Shown here: positions 1 through 8,421 of the stretch, in pieces
Layout of the letters: each line of letters starts with the position of its first letter
Numbering within the stretch: position 1 is the first letter of the stretch
Assembly: GCF_011044975.1 (NCBI RefSeq)
Contig: NZ_JAAKZV010000003.1
Span: forward strand, 1-64,000
Origin: Streptomyces coryli
GTDB taxonomy: Bacteria > Actinomycetota > Actinomycetes > Streptomycetales > Streptomycetaceae
Direction: 5' to 3'
Length of the DNA stretch: 64,000 nt
Notes under the pieces: model-generated
Database searches by the model: none
The model's input: only the letters and a program-made list of their open reading frames with translations
Told to the model about the DNA's origin: nothing
Made by a program: the position numbers and the translations under genes

Positions 1-36
1 CGCCCGCCCCGCGTATCCGATCACCGGAGCAGCCAC

Positions 37-1842
37 GTGCCCGTAACCCCCTTCCCGAGGCCCCGCTCGCTCACCACCACCTCCGGCGGCGCCGCCCCCG
101 ACGCGCCCGTCACCGCGACCGCCGACGCCGCGCTGCCCGCCCAGGGCTACCGGCTGCGCACCGCGCCCGACGGCATCACCATCGCCCACCGCGACGCGGC
201 CGGCCTCCGCTACGCCCTCCAGACCCTCGACCAGCTGCGCGCCGCCTCCGACTTCGCCGAGGTCGGCTACGACATCGCCGACCACCCCGACTTCCCGGTC
301 CGCGGCTTCCACCTCGACATCAGCCGGGACCGGGTGCCGACCCGCCGCACCCTGGAGCGCTGGCTCGGCATCCTCGCCCTGGCCCGCTTCAACCAGCTGG
401 AGCTGTACTGCGAGCATGTCTTCGCGTACCGCGACCACCGGCAGGTCTGGCAGGACGCCTCCCCGCTCACCGCCGAGGACCTGCGGTGGCTGGACGCCCG
501 CTGCGCGGCGCTCGGCATCGAGCTGGTGGCCAACCAGAACACCTTCGGCCACATGGAGCGCTTTCTGGCCTGCGAGCCGTACGCCCATCGCGCCGAGAAT
601 CCGGACGGCTTCGAGCGCGGCGGACGGCACCACCCGCCGAGCACGCTGGCCCCGACCGCGGAGAATGCCGCCTTCGCGACCGGGCTGCTGGAGGAGATGA
701 CCGGCCATGTCCGTAGCAAGCGCATCAATATCGGCGCGGACGAGCCCTTCGAGCTGGGCACCGGACGGTCGCGGCAGGAGGTGGAGCGGGACGGCGGCCT
801 CGGCGAGGTCTATCTCTCCTACGTGACCTCGGTGATGCGGCCGTGGCTGGAGGAGGGCTACACCGTCGAGTTCTGGGCCGACGTCTTCGGCGACCACCCC
901 GAGCTGATGGACCGGGTGCCGGCCGGTGCGGTGCCGGTGGTCTGGCAGTACGACGCGCCGGGGAGCGTGGCGGAGGTCCTTGCCGCGGACGGCGGCGAGC
1001 TGCGGGCCTGGCGAGATCTGGGTGCCGATATCGAGCGGCTGCGGGACGGTTTCCGCGGCCGGGCGAAGCTGCTGCGCGAGGCGGGCGTGCCGTTCTGGGT
1101 GGCGCCGGGCACCGGCAACTGGAACTCGATCCTCGGCCGGCTCGACAACGCGGTGGAGAACATGACCGACGCCGCGGAGGTGGGCCTGGAAACCGCGGCG
1201 GCGGGCTATCTGCTCACCTCGTGGGGCGACCACGGCATGTGGGACCCGCCGTCGGTGGCCTTCGGCCCGGCGGTCTGCGGCGGTGCGGTGAGCTGGTGTC
1301 TGGAGACCAATCGCGGCCTCGATATCGCGGGGGTGCTCAACGAGCACGTGCTGCTGGACGCGACCGGCCGCACGGGCGCCGTGCTGGATCGCCTGGGGCG
1401 GGTGGCCCGCTCCTTCGGCGTGCCGCTGCTGAATGCCTCCCCGATCGCCCGGGTGTTGTTCCCGCACGTCGGGCCGCCGCTGCCGGCGTATCCGACGCGG
1501 CAGGCGCTCGACGATGTCGCGCGCACCCTGGACCAGTGCCGCCGCGACCTCGGCGCCGCCGATCCGGCGGCGGGCGACGGCGATGTCGTACGACGTGAAC
1601 TCACCCATGCCATCGCACTGTCGCACTTCGCGGTGGAGCTGCTGCGAGCCCGCGCGGAGGCGGACGGCGGGGCGGATGCCATCGAGGCGGGGACGGCGCG
1701 GCGCCTGCTCCGCGAGCTCGAGCCGCTGCTCGCCGAGCAACGCGCGTGCTGGCTGCTGCGCTCCCGCCCCGGCGGCCTGGACGACAGCCTGGCGCGCATG
1801 GATCACGTGCGACACGAGCTGCTGAAGGCGGCGCGCGGATGA
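37..1842 (+). CDS. Glycoside hydrolase family 20, beta-N-acetylhexosaminidase-type
   Basis: Predicted exo-acting hexosaminidase that removes terminal GlcNAc/GalNAc-type residues. Residues 1-75 look like the small GH20b domain. The TIM barrel opens with RGFHLDISRDRVPT (89-102), and the catalytic Asp-Glu pair of the family is seen in NIGADEPFELG (D235, E236). The GTG start is preceded by GGAG at 26-29. Only 36 bases precede it, so an upstream start outside the window cannot be excluded. No signal peptide is visible, so a cytosolic enzyme working on imported sugars is inferred. The stop overlaps the start of the acyltransferase gene by four bases (ATGA), implying translational coupling. Exact substrate unknown. 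Confidence 0.85.
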   Translation: MPVTPFPRPRSLTTTSGGAAPDAPVTATADAALPAQGYRLRTAPDGITIAHRDAAGLRYALQTLDQLRAASDFAEVGYDIADHPDFPVRGFHLDISRDRVPTRRTLERWLGILALARFNQLELYCEHVFAYRDHRQVWQDASPLTAEDLRWLDARCAALGIELVANQNTFGHMERFLACEPYAHRAENPDGFERGGRHHPPSTLAPTAENAAFATGLLEEMTGHVRSKRINIGADEPFELGTGRSRQEVERDGGLGEVYLSYVTSVMRPWLEEGYTVEFWADVFGDHPELMDRVPAGAVPVVWQYDAPGSVAEVLAADGGELRAWRDLGADIERLRDGFRGRAKLLREAGVPFWVAPGTGNWNSILGRLDNAVENMTDAAEVGLETAAAGYLLTSWGDHGMWDPPSVAFGPAVCGGAVSWCLETNRGLDIAGVLNEHVLLDATGRTGAVLDRLGRVARSFGVPLLNASPIARVLFPHVGPPLPAYPTRQALDDVARTLDQCRRDLGAADPAAGDGDVVRRELTHAIALSHFAVELLRARAEADGGADAIEAGTARRLLRELEPLLAEQRACWLLRSRPGGLDDSLARMDHVRHELLKAARG

Positions 1843-2813
1843 CGCGGGACCCGACCTTGGAGCGCTGGCTGGACGTCCTCGGCACTCAGCCGGCGACGAC
1901 CGGCACCCCCGACCCTTCTCTGCCGACCTCCGCCGAGGTCTGGGACCGCCTGCGGCTGCTCGCCGTACCGGAAGCCGACCGGACGGCCGTCCTGACGACC
2001 CTCCCCGACCCGATACGAACGCCCACCCTGTGGCAGGCCCTGCTGCACTGCCACCGCGCGCTCTTCACGGACGCCCGGGTCAACTGGCCGAACGCCCCGT
2101 CGTCCCTCGGCGCGGCAGGCCGCTACTTCTACGTCCACCTCTACGTGCTGGCGCTGCCGCTCACCCTGGAATGGCAGCACCGCTACGGCATCCCGGCGGA
2201 CGTGACGCGGGCGACCCTCACCGACCTGGGCGCGAAACTGGTCACGCACCGCCGTGCCCACGGCACCGGAGGCCTCGACCGCCAGACATGGCTGGTCCGC
2301 CACTTCCGCGGCACGCTGCACCGGCTGGGCCGGCTGCAGTTCGAACGCACCACACTCGACGCGACGGCCTGCGGCGGCAAGGCGGAGGAGTCCGGCGGCC
2401 CGGAAGACGGCGCCCCCGTCCTCGACGTACACATCCCCGCCGACGGCCCGCTGCCCCCGGCCCACTGCGACACATCCTTCACCACCGCCCGCGACTTCTA
2501 CGCCCACCACTTCCCGGCCACCCCGTACCCGCACGCGACCTGCCACTCCTGGCTACTGGACACCCAACTAGCCGCCCACCTGCCCACGGACGCGAACATC
2601 CTCCGCTTCCAGCACCGCTTCCACCTGTTCGGCGACCGCCCGGTGTGCGACGACGACATCCTGGAATTCGTCTTCGGCACACCGCCCGGCACGGCAGACC
2701 TCACCCGCCTACCGCAGCACAGCACCCTGCAACGAGCGATCGTCGCCCAGCTGCGCTCAGGCGGCCACTGGCGGCTGGGGCATGGCTGGGCCGATCTCGG
2801 CGTCCCGGACTAG
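1839..2813 (+). CDS. Acyltransferase-domain protein (NAT_N / GNAT_C type)
   Basis: A 324-residue protein resembling the actinobacterial acyltransferase family made of an N-terminal NAT_N region (LERWLDVLG, about 6-14, onward) and a GNAT-like C-terminal half. The latter ends with a conserved-looking segment of the type LQRAIVAQLRSGGHW. The family is thought to move acyl groups, but substrates are not established. ATG at 1839 is chosen because it overlaps the GH20 stop (ATGA). A longer upstream reading frame exists only by reading through GH20 coding sequence. Coupling to the hexosaminidase suggests a linked step, for example acting on an amino sugar or glycoside; this is inference. It converges with the diiron gene, overlapping it by four bases. 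Confidence 0.75.
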   Translation: MTRDPTLERWLDVLGTQPATTGTPDPSLPTSAEVWDRLRLLAVPEADRTAVLTTLPDPIRTPTLWQALLHCHRALFTDARVNWPNAPSSLGAAGRYFYVHLYVLALPLTLEWQHRYGIPADVTRATLTDLGAKLVTHRRAHGTGGLDRQTWLVRHFRGTLHRLGRLQFERTTLDATACGGKAEESGGPEDGAPVLDVHIPADGPLPPAHCDTSFTTARDFYAHHFPATPYPHATCHSWLLDTQLAAHLPTDANILRFQHRFHLFGDRPVCDDDILEFVFGTPPGTADLTRLPQHSTLQRAIVAQLRSGGHWRLGHGWADLGVPD

Positions 2814-3811
2814 GCGGCCTTCGCCGCGCTCCCTCCGCGTCGGGCGCGGGGCTCGGACCAGATGCCGAAGGCCTTCCAGAGGCGCTTGTTGGCCCGGGTG
2901 ATCAGGCCCAGTTCCGCCATCAGGTCGCGGACCTTGCCGACCGAGTTGCGGATTTCGTCCTGGGCCTCCTGGGAGGCGTAGACCTCGCGGATGACCTCCG
3001 GTGGGATGCGGAAGCGGCGGACCATCGTGCCGGGCGGGGAGAGCATGATCCGTGCCATGACGCCGAGGATGACCGGGGTGACGAGGCCGAGGTAGCGGCG
3101 GCGGAAGGGAGCCATGCCCGGCACCCGGTGCTTCAGATAATGCCGGGCGAAGGAGATGTGCCGGGCCTCCTCCGCGATGTGGATGCGCATGATCGTCTCT
3201 TCCAGCGGGTGCTTGATGTGCCCCTCCTTGAGGGACTTGCGCTGGACGTAATCGATCGGGTCCTCACCGCCGAGCACGAAGACGAAGAACAGCTCGGTGT
3301 TGATCAGCGGGATCAGCGGCGTCACCTCGGCGATCAGCCGCAGCGAGCGCGGCATGCCGCGGATCGGCATCTTCGTCCGGTTCACGAACTCCTGGAACAT
3401 CATCCCGTGATGACATTCCTCGGTCGTCTCGTGGTAGACGTACCGGAATTCAGGGCGCCCGTTCGGCAGCCGGTACGCGTAGTTGAGCAGCCCTCGCTTC
3501 AGCAGATTCTCGAACTGCAGGCCGATCTTCATCGCCGTGGCCACCCGCCACAGCCCGATCTGCGCCTGGATCTCCGCCGGCTGCGAGCGATACCACTCGG
3601 TGCGGCCCAGCTTGTCGATGTCCGGGAGGATCCAGCGCGGGTCGTTGCGGTCGATCTGCAGCTCGGGATCGTCCCAGGCGATGTCCGCGTACGCCTCCCA
3701 GTGCTTGTCCACCGACGCCTTGTTCAGGCGCTCGATGACGCTGAGATAGGACCGCTTGTCCTTGACCTCAGTGCGAATCTCCTGGGCCAGTTCCTTGGGG
3801 GCCTGCTTCAT
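2810..3811 (-). CDS. AurF-like diiron oxygenase
   Basis: A 333-residue protein of the AurF/p-aminobenzoate N-oxygenase-like diiron family, helical bundle oxygenases. Two Glu-x-x-His style iron-binding segments are visible: TTEECHHGMMF in the middle and IAEEARHISFAR further on. A long hydrophobic helix is seen near TPVILGVMARIMLS. The start is the ATG at 3811 giving MKQAPKELAQEIR. It lies inside the upstream TetR gene (44-base overlap, different frame), so the two are probably one transcript under the palindrome at 4505-4520. The substrate is unknown; related TetR-linked diiron proteins occur with lipid or aromatic metabolism. A plain diiron ferritin-like protein is the main alternative. Confidence 0.8.
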   Translation of the reverse strand: MKQAPKELAQEIRTEVKDKRSYLSVIERLNKASVDKHWEAYADIAWDDPELQIDRNDPRWILPDIDKLGRTEWYRSQPAEIQAQIGLWRVATAMKIGLQFENLLKRGLLNYAYRLPNGRPEFRYVYHETTEECHHGMMFQEFVNRTKMPIRGMPRSLRLIAEVTPLIPLINTELFFVFVLGGEDPIDYVQRKSLKEGHIKHPLEETIMRIHIAEEARHISFARHYLKHRVPGMAPFRRRYLGLVTPVILGVMARIMLSPPGTMVRRFRIPPEVIREVYASQEAQDEIRNSVGKVRDLMAELGLITRANKRLWKAFGIWSEPRARRGGSAAKAA

Positions 3812-4475
3812 GTCGGGTGTCCCTCGCATCGGCATCGGGGTCGGGGATGAGCAGCCTGGCCAGCGACTTGAACTGGTCGTGCACCGCGCGCTGATGGCCG
3901 CTGACGTCGTCGTCGAGCGCGTTCTGGACCGACAGCCCCACGTACACCGCGTACACGGTGCGCAGCGCCGTCGGTATGGAGTCGTCGGGCAGGTGGGTAC
4001 GCGGGAAGAGCTGCTCGAAGGTGTCCAGGATGAGCTGCAGGACCCGGTCATTGAGGTCGCTGCAGAGCGCGCGCAGCTCCGCGTCGGTACGGGACGCCAC
4101 TGCCAGCTCGAGCAGCGCCCGGGCCGGGGGCGAGCGGAAGACGTCCCAGAGCAGGTCGAGCGCGCCCTCGATGTTGTGCCGCTCGGGCGGCAGCTCCGCG
4201 AAGGCCGCCTCGTAGGCCTGCCGCTGCCGCTCGAGCAGATGCTCGACGGCCGCGTCGACCAGCTCCATCTTCGTGGGGTAGTGATGCTGCTGCGCCCCCC
4301 GCGAGACGCCGGCCCGCCGCGCCACCTCGGTGGTCGAGGTCCCCGACCACCCCACCTCGGCGAGGCACTCCACGGTGGCATCGAGCAGCAGTGTCTGCGT
4401 CCGCGACCGCCGCTCCTGCTGGGTGCGCCGACCAACGGGCGCAACTTCCGTACCGCCACCGCTCGTTACGGGCAT
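3768..4475 (-). CDS. TetR family regulator of the diiron oxygenase gene
   Basis: A 235-residue TetR repressor. The N-terminal helix-turn-helix reads LLDATVECLAEVGW then TTEVARRAGVSRGAQQHHYPTK, the standard arrangement, followed by a helical ligand domain. Start taken at ATG 4475 (MPVTSGGG); an in-frame ATG 12 codons upstream would place the start inside the operator. Its 3' end overlaps the diiron oxygenase gene by 44 bases, so the repressor and oxygenase are co-transcribed. Probable autoregulation through the perfect inverted repeat 30 bases upstream. The divergent DUF488 gene may share this control. Ligand unknown. Confidence 0.88.
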   Translation of the reverse strand: MPVTSGGGTEVAPVGRRTQQERRSRTQTLLLDATVECLAEVGWSGTSTTEVARRAGVSRGAQQHHYPTKMELVDAAVEHLLERQRQAYEAAFAELPPERHNIEGALDLLWDVFRSPPARALLELAVASRTDAELRALCSDLNDRVLQLILDTFEQLFPRTHLPDDSIPTALRTVYAVYVGLSVQNALDDDVSGHQRAVHDQFKSLARLLIPDPDADARDTRHEAGPQGTGPGDSH

Positions 4476-4504
4476 GCGCACACGGTACGGCCGCAACAAA
4501 CAAG

Positions 4505-4520
4505 CATGCAAGCCTGCATG
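4505..4520. promoter_or_regulatory. Candidate TetR operator
   Basis: Perfect inverted repeat CATGCA, four-base spacer AGCC, TGCATG. It lies in the 104-base gap between the divergent TetR gene (start 4475) and DUF488 gene (start 4580). Position and symmetry fit an autoregulatory TetR site; binding itself is inferred. Confidence 0.6.
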
Positions 4521-4571
4521 TAAGTTTCTCAGGAATACGTGACACCCCGTGTCGTATATGCCTTGCGAGGC

Positions 4572-4607
4572 TGACCCGCATGACCCACATGACCCGCATG
4601 ACCGACA
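4572..4607 (+). repeat. Four tandem 9-base repeats creating three in-frame ATGs
   Basis: Four consecutive copies of TGACCCGCA or a one- to two-base variant run from 4572 to 4607. Each junction makes an ATG, giving possible starts at 4580, 4589 and 4598, all in the DUF488 frame and encoding repeated Met-Thr-Xaa. Slippage here would change only the N-terminus. Confidence 0.7.
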
Positions 4608-5092
4608 AGAGGCGCATCGTGACGATCGGCGTCTACGGCTTCACCGCCGGCGCCTTCCTCGAGAAGCTCGCCGGCGAGGGCGTGGGACTACTGCTCGACC
4701 TCCGTCAGCGCCGCGGCGTCCGGGGCCCCGAATACGCCTGGGCGAACTCGCTGCGGCTCCAGCGCGCGCTCGCCGCGGCGGACTTCGGCTATCGGCACGT
4801 AAAGGAGCTGGCGCCTACGACCGAGCTGCGCCGGCTCCAGTACCGCGAGGACGACCGCCAGGGCGTGGGCAAGCGCAACCGCAGCGCACTCGCCGACGAG
4901 TATGCCGAGCGCTACACCCGGGAAATCCTCGACCCGTTCGACCTCGGCGCTCTCGTGACGGAGCTTCCCGGGGACTCCCCCACCGCTCTCCTCTGCGTCG
5001 AGCGCGATCCTGAGGCCTGCCACCGCTCGCTGGTGACCGCGCGCCTGCGCGCCGAGCACGACCTGCCGGTCACGGACCTGCGCCCGGGGTAA
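4580..5092 (+). CDS. DUF488 family protein
   Basis: A 170-residue DUF488 protein. After a repetitive start (MTHMTRMTDKRR) it shows the family pattern IVTIGVYGFTAGAF, LLLDLRQRRG, and near the C-terminus LLCVERDPEACHRSL, the cysteine/histidine signature typical of DUF488. The biochemical function is not established for the family. ATG 4580 is preferred because GAGG sits at 4567-4570; ATGs at 4589 and 4598 are in-frame alternatives. It is divergent from the TetR/diiron pair and may be influenced by the operator in between. Confidence 0.8.
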   Translation: MTHMTRMTDKRRIVTIGVYGFTAGAFLEKLAGEGVGLLLDLRQRRGVRGPEYAWANSLRLQRALAAADFGYRHVKELAPTTELRRLQYREDDRQGVGKRNRSALADEYAERYTREILDPFDLGALVTELPGDSPTALLCVERDPEACHRSLVTARLRAEHDLPVTDLRPG

Positions 5093-5102
5093 GTCCCACC
5101 GC

Positions 5103-5912
5103 CTAGCTCGCGCGCAGGTGCCGGCCCGGCACGACCGGTGCGCTGCCCTGGAGGATCAGATCGGCGACCCGCTCCGGGTCGTCGGACATCGGCACGTGCC
5201 CGCAGCCCGGCAGCAGATGATGGTCGGCGGCGGGCAGCACCCTGCGGGCGCGCCGACGCTGGTAGCGCGGCAGGACGACATCGCGGCCCGCCCAGGCGAC
5301 GGTGACCGGCACGCCCTCCGGCATCTCCTCGTCGAACGGGGCGCCGCCCCGGGCGTAGCGGAACACGATGCCGGCCGAGCGGCGGAAGTCGCGGAAGTCG
5401 CCCAGGGCCCGCTCCGGGCTCAGCCGCGACGGCTTGGCGGCTATCCAGCTGAGCAGGACCCAGCGGCCGAACGCCGACTTCACCATCCGCGGGGCGATCG
5501 GGGCGACCAGCGTGGCGCCGGCGAGCATCGTCCCGAAGAGGCCGATGGTGTAGGAGGCGTCGAAGCGGGAGGACCAGAAGCCGGCCGGGGACAGCGCGGT
5601 GACGCTGCGCGCGCCACCCGCCGCGGCGATCTCCAGGGCGATCAGGCCGCCGAGGGAGTTGCCCGCGAAGTGCGGGCGGTCCAGCCCTTGTTCGGCGAGG
5701 AACTCGACGACCTGCGCGCGCACCGCGTCCGCGGCCGGCCGGCCGCCGGTCCGCAGCCGGCCCGACTCGCCGTGGCCCGGCAGGTCCACGACGATCACCT
5801 CGCGGTGCTCGGCCAGCCGCGCGACGACCGGCTCCCAGGCCTGCCGGCGGTGCCCGACCCCGTGCAGCAGGACCAGAGGCTCGCCGCTTCCGAAACGCTC
5901 GTGCGCCAGCAC
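5103..5912 (-). CDS. Alpha/beta hydrolase
   Basis: A 269-residue alpha/beta-hydrolase-fold enzyme. Visible elements are the oxyanion region VLLHGVGHRRQAW, the nucleophile elbow AGNSLGGLIALE (serine), an acid in VAWAGRDVVLP and the catalytic histidine in LPGCGHVPMSD. No signal peptide, so cytosolic. The start is GTG 5912, with GGGGAGG upstream on the minus strand. The substrate is not predictable; small-ester hydrolase or C-C hydrolase roles are both possible. It stands alone, convergent with DUF488, ten bases away. Confidence 0.85.
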   Translation of the reverse strand: MLAHERFGSGEPLVLLHGVGHRRQAWEPVVARLAEHREVIVVDLPGHGESGRLRTGGRPAADAVRAQVVEFLAEQGLDRPHFAGNSLGGLIALEIAAAGGARSVTALSPAGFWSSRFDASYTIGLFGTMLAGATLVAPIAPRMVKSAFGRWVLLSWIAAKPSRLSPERALGDFRDFRRSAGIVFRYARGGAPFDEEMPEGVPVTVAWAGRDVVLPRYQRRRARRVLPAADHHLLPGCGHVPMSDDPERVADLILQGSAPVVPGRHLRAS

Positions 5913-6179
5913 AAAGACCTCCCCGTCGAAAACGTACCGAGCAGTAACTCATCGAACGGCGCGAAGGTCAATGCCCCCGGGCCGGGCATCGCGGTTCCTG
6001 GTAGACCGGTGCCAATGCGGCCCCCAACGCCTGCCCGCCGTTGCGCAGTTGGCATCCGCAGATTGTTCGTCCGCCCACCTTGACAGCGGCCCTGACCCGC
6101 TCCAGCATCTCGGGTCAGTAATTAACTATCCAGTGAGTTCACTGGACGCACCTCCTCCCTCGTTCCCAGAGGAGCAGCC
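5913..6179. other. Intergenic region upstream of the shikimate operon
   Basis: A 267-base gap between the divergent hydrolase and transporter genes. It contains A/T-rich sequence TAATTAACTAT near 6119-6129, a likely -10 region, immediately followed by the 8-2-8 palindrome at 6129-6146. I see no coding region or RNA gene in the rest. Confidence 0.5.
6129..6146. promoter_or_regulatory. Candidate operator of the shikimate operon
   Basis: Perfect inverted repeat TCCAGTGA, GT, TCACTGGA. It sits 33 bases before the transporter start codon and directly after an A/T-rich promoter-like stretch, a position typical for repression. The operon-encoded TetR (10293-10958) is the obvious candidate ligand-responsive binder, but this is inference. 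I did not find a second copy upstream of the TetR gene. Confidence 0.55.
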
Positions 6180-7529
6180 GTGTCCCAACCCGCCATCCCC
6201 CAGGGCAAACCGAAGAAGGCCGCCATCGCCGCCTGGATCGGCAGCGCCCTGGAGTACTACGACTTCTTCATCTACGGCAGCGCCGCCGCGCTGGTCTTCC
6301 CCAAGGTCTTCTTCAACCCCGACGACCCGGCCACCGCGACGCTCACCTCCATGGCGACCTTCGGCGTCGCCTACGCCGCCCGCCCCGTCGGCGCCCTGTT
6401 CCTCGGGCATTTCGGCGACCGGCTGGGCCGCCGCCGGATCATGGTGGCGACCCTGGTCCTGATGGGCGTCTCGACCTTCCTCATCGGCTGCCTGCCGACG
6501 TACGCGCAGGTCGGCACCGCCGCCCCCGTGCTGCTGGTCCTGATGCGCGTGCTGCAGGGCCTCTCGGCAGCCGGCGAGCAGGCGAGCGCGAATTCCATGA
6601 CGCTGGAGCACGCCCCCGAGGACCGCCGCGGCTACTACACGAGCTTCACCCTCAACGGCACCCAGGCCGGGCAGATCCTGGCCACCGTCGTGTTCATCCC
6701 GGTCGCCGCGCTGCCCGACCACCAGCTGTACACGTGGGGCTGGCGGATCCCGTTCCTGCTCAGCTTCGTCGTGGCGGTCGTCGGTTACGTCATCCGGCGC
6801 AAGCTCGAGGAGACCCCCGTCTTCGAGCGGGCCGCCGCGAACGACGAGGTGGCCAAGCTGCCCCTGATCGACCTGCTGGTCCACCACTGGGCGGACGTGC
6901 TGCGGGTGATCGCGGCGGCGACCATCGCCACGGTCAGCACCATCTTCTCGGTGTGGGCCCTGTCGTACGCCACCAGCGACGGCGTCGGCCTCGACAAGAC
7001 GGCCATGCTGTGGGTGAACGGCCTCGCCAACGCCGTGGCGCTGCTGGCCATCCCGCTGTGGGCCACGCTGTCGGACCGGATCGGCAGAAAGCCGGTGTTC
7101 CTCTTCGGCACCCTGGGCTGCGGCGTGATGATCTTCGTCTATCTGTGGGCGATCTCCACCGGCAGCTACGCCCTGGTGTTCACCACCGGCATCCTCTTCT
7201 TCGGCGTCGTCTACAGCGCGGCGAACGGCATCTGGCCGTCGCTCTACGGCGAGATGTTCAGCACCCGCGTCCGCCTGTCCGGCATGGCCATCGGCACCCA
7301 GATCGGCTTCGCCATCGCCGGCTTCGCCGTCACCTTCGCGGCGGAGATCGACGGCAAGTCCGGGCAGAACTGGATCGGTGTCGCGGTCTTCACGGCCGCC
7401 TTCTGCGTCCTCAGCTCCATCGCCATCGCGACCGGCCGCGAGACCCACAAGGTGCCCACCGCGCAGCTCGGCGAGCGGCCCGACACCACGCCCGCCCCGA
7501 CACCCGCGGCCCGCTCGGCCGCGACCTGA
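6180..7529 (+). CDS. qsuA: MFS transporter, ShiA/QsuA-type shikimate or aromatic-acid symporter
   Basis: A 449-residue proton symporter of the metabolite:H+ symporter branch of MFS, with 12 predicted membrane segments. The opening WIGSALEYYDFFIYG and the loop LGHFGDRLGRRR are signatures of this branch, and a second loop motif SDRIGRKP follows in the C-terminal half. GTG start with AGAGGAG six to ten bases upstream. It is first in an operon with a shikimate/quinate dehydrogenase and a 3-dehydroshikimate dehydratase, as in Corynebacterium qsu genes, so shikimate (or quinate/dehydroshikimate) is the inferred substrate. Confidence 0.85.
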   Translation: MSQPAIPQGKPKKAAIAAWIGSALEYYDFFIYGSAAALVFPKVFFNPDDPATATLTSMATFGVAYAARPVGALFLGHFGDRLGRRRIMVATLVLMGVSTFLIGCLPTYAQVGTAAPVLLVLMRVLQGLSAAGEQASANSMTLEHAPEDRRGYYTSFTLNGTQAGQILATVVFIPVAALPDHQLYTWGWRIPFLLSFVVAVVGYVIRRKLEETPVFERAAANDEVAKLPLIDLLVHHWADVLRVIAAATIATVSTIFSVWALSYATSDGVGLDKTAMLWVNGLANAVALLAIPLWATLSDRIGRKPVFLFGTLGCGVMIFVYLWAISTGSYALVFTTGILFFGVVYSAANGIWPSLYGEMFSTRVRLSGMAIGTQIGFAIAGFAVTFAAEIDGKSGQNWIGVAVFTAAFCVLSSIAIATGRETHKVPTAQLGERPDTTPAPTPAARSAAT

Positions 7530-7542
7530 CGGAGACCGCCCG

Positions 7543-8409
7543 ATGACGCGTATCACCGGGGCCTCGTACCTCGCCGGCCTGATCGGCGCCGGCATCGGCC
7601 CCTCCCTCAGCCCCGCGCTGCACGAGCGCGAGGCCGACCGGCACGGCGTCCGCCTGCTCTACCGCACCATCGACATCGACGCGCTCGGCTTCGCGCCGGA
7701 GGCGGTCGGCGAGTTGGTACGGGCCGCGGGCGCGCTCGGCTTCGACGGCCTGAACATCACCCACCCGTGCAAGCAGCTGGTGATCGAGCACCTCGACGAG
7801 CTGACCCCCGAGGCCGCCGAGCTCGGCGCGGTGAACACCGTCGTCTTCCGCGACGGCCGGGCCATCGGGCACAACACCGACGTCACCGGCTTCGCCCGCT
7901 CCTTCGCCCTGGGCCTGCCCGAGGCGCCGACCCGGCGCGTGGTCCAGCTGGGCGCGGGCGGCGCCGGGGCGGCGGTGGCGCACGCGCTGCTGACCATCGG
8001 CGTGGACCGGCTGGCCGTGATCGACACCGACCGGGGCCGGGCCGAGCAGCTGACCAAGGCGCTCTGCGGCCGCTTCGGCCCCGGCCGCGCCGTCATCCCC
8101 GCGGCCGGTGCGGCCGACGAGGTCGCCCGCGCCGACGGCCTCGTCCACGCCACCCCCACCGGCATGGCCGCCCACCCCGGCCTCCCGCTGCCCGCCGAAC
8201 TGCTGCGCGCGGACCTGTGGGTGGCCGAGGTCGTCTACCGGCCGCTGGAGACCGAGCTGCTGCGCCAGGCCCGGCTGCGCGGCTGCCGCACGCTCGACGG
8301 CGGCGGCATGGCCGCCTTCCAGGCCGCCGACGCCTTCCGGCTCTTCACCGGCCTGGAACCGCACACCGAGCTGATGCTCGCCGACCTCGCCCGCGCCACG
8401 TCCCTGTGA
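7543..8409 (+). CDS. qsuD: Shikimate/quinate 5-dehydrogenase (catabolic, QsuD-type)
   Basis: A 288-residue member of the AroE family, oxidising shikimate (or quinate) to 3-dehydroshikimate (dehydroquinate) with NAD(P)+. The substrate-binding N-domain has GIGPSLSPALHE and the catalytic-lysine motif LNITHPCKQ. The Rossmann half has VQLGAGGAGAAVAHAL, and a C-terminal LDGGGMAAFQAADAFRLFTG matches the family. The sequence is closest in style to the actinobacterial catabolic QsuD enzymes rather than biosynthetic AroE. ATG 7543 has GGAG at 7531-7534. It lies between the transporter and the dehydratase with gaps of 13 and 12 bases, so one operon. Confidence 0.88.
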   Translation: MTRITGASYLAGLIGAGIGPSLSPALHEREADRHGVRLLYRTIDIDALGFAPEAVGELVRAAGALGFDGLNITHPCKQLVIEHLDELTPEAAELGAVNTVVFRDGRAIGHNTDVTGFARSFALGLPEAPTRRVVQLGAGGAGAAVAHALLTIGVDRLAVIDTDRGRAEQLTKALCGRFGPGRAVIPAAGAADEVARADGLVHATPTGMAAHPGLPLPAELLRADLWVAEVVYRPLETELLRQARLRGCRTLDGGGMAAFQAADAFRLFTGLEPHTELMLADLARATSL

Positions 8410-8421
8410 GGAGAACCAGCC

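Noticed and set aside
7543-8409. Biosynthetic AroE
   Set aside because: Operon partners and QsuD-like sequence details point to catabolic shikimate oxidation instead.
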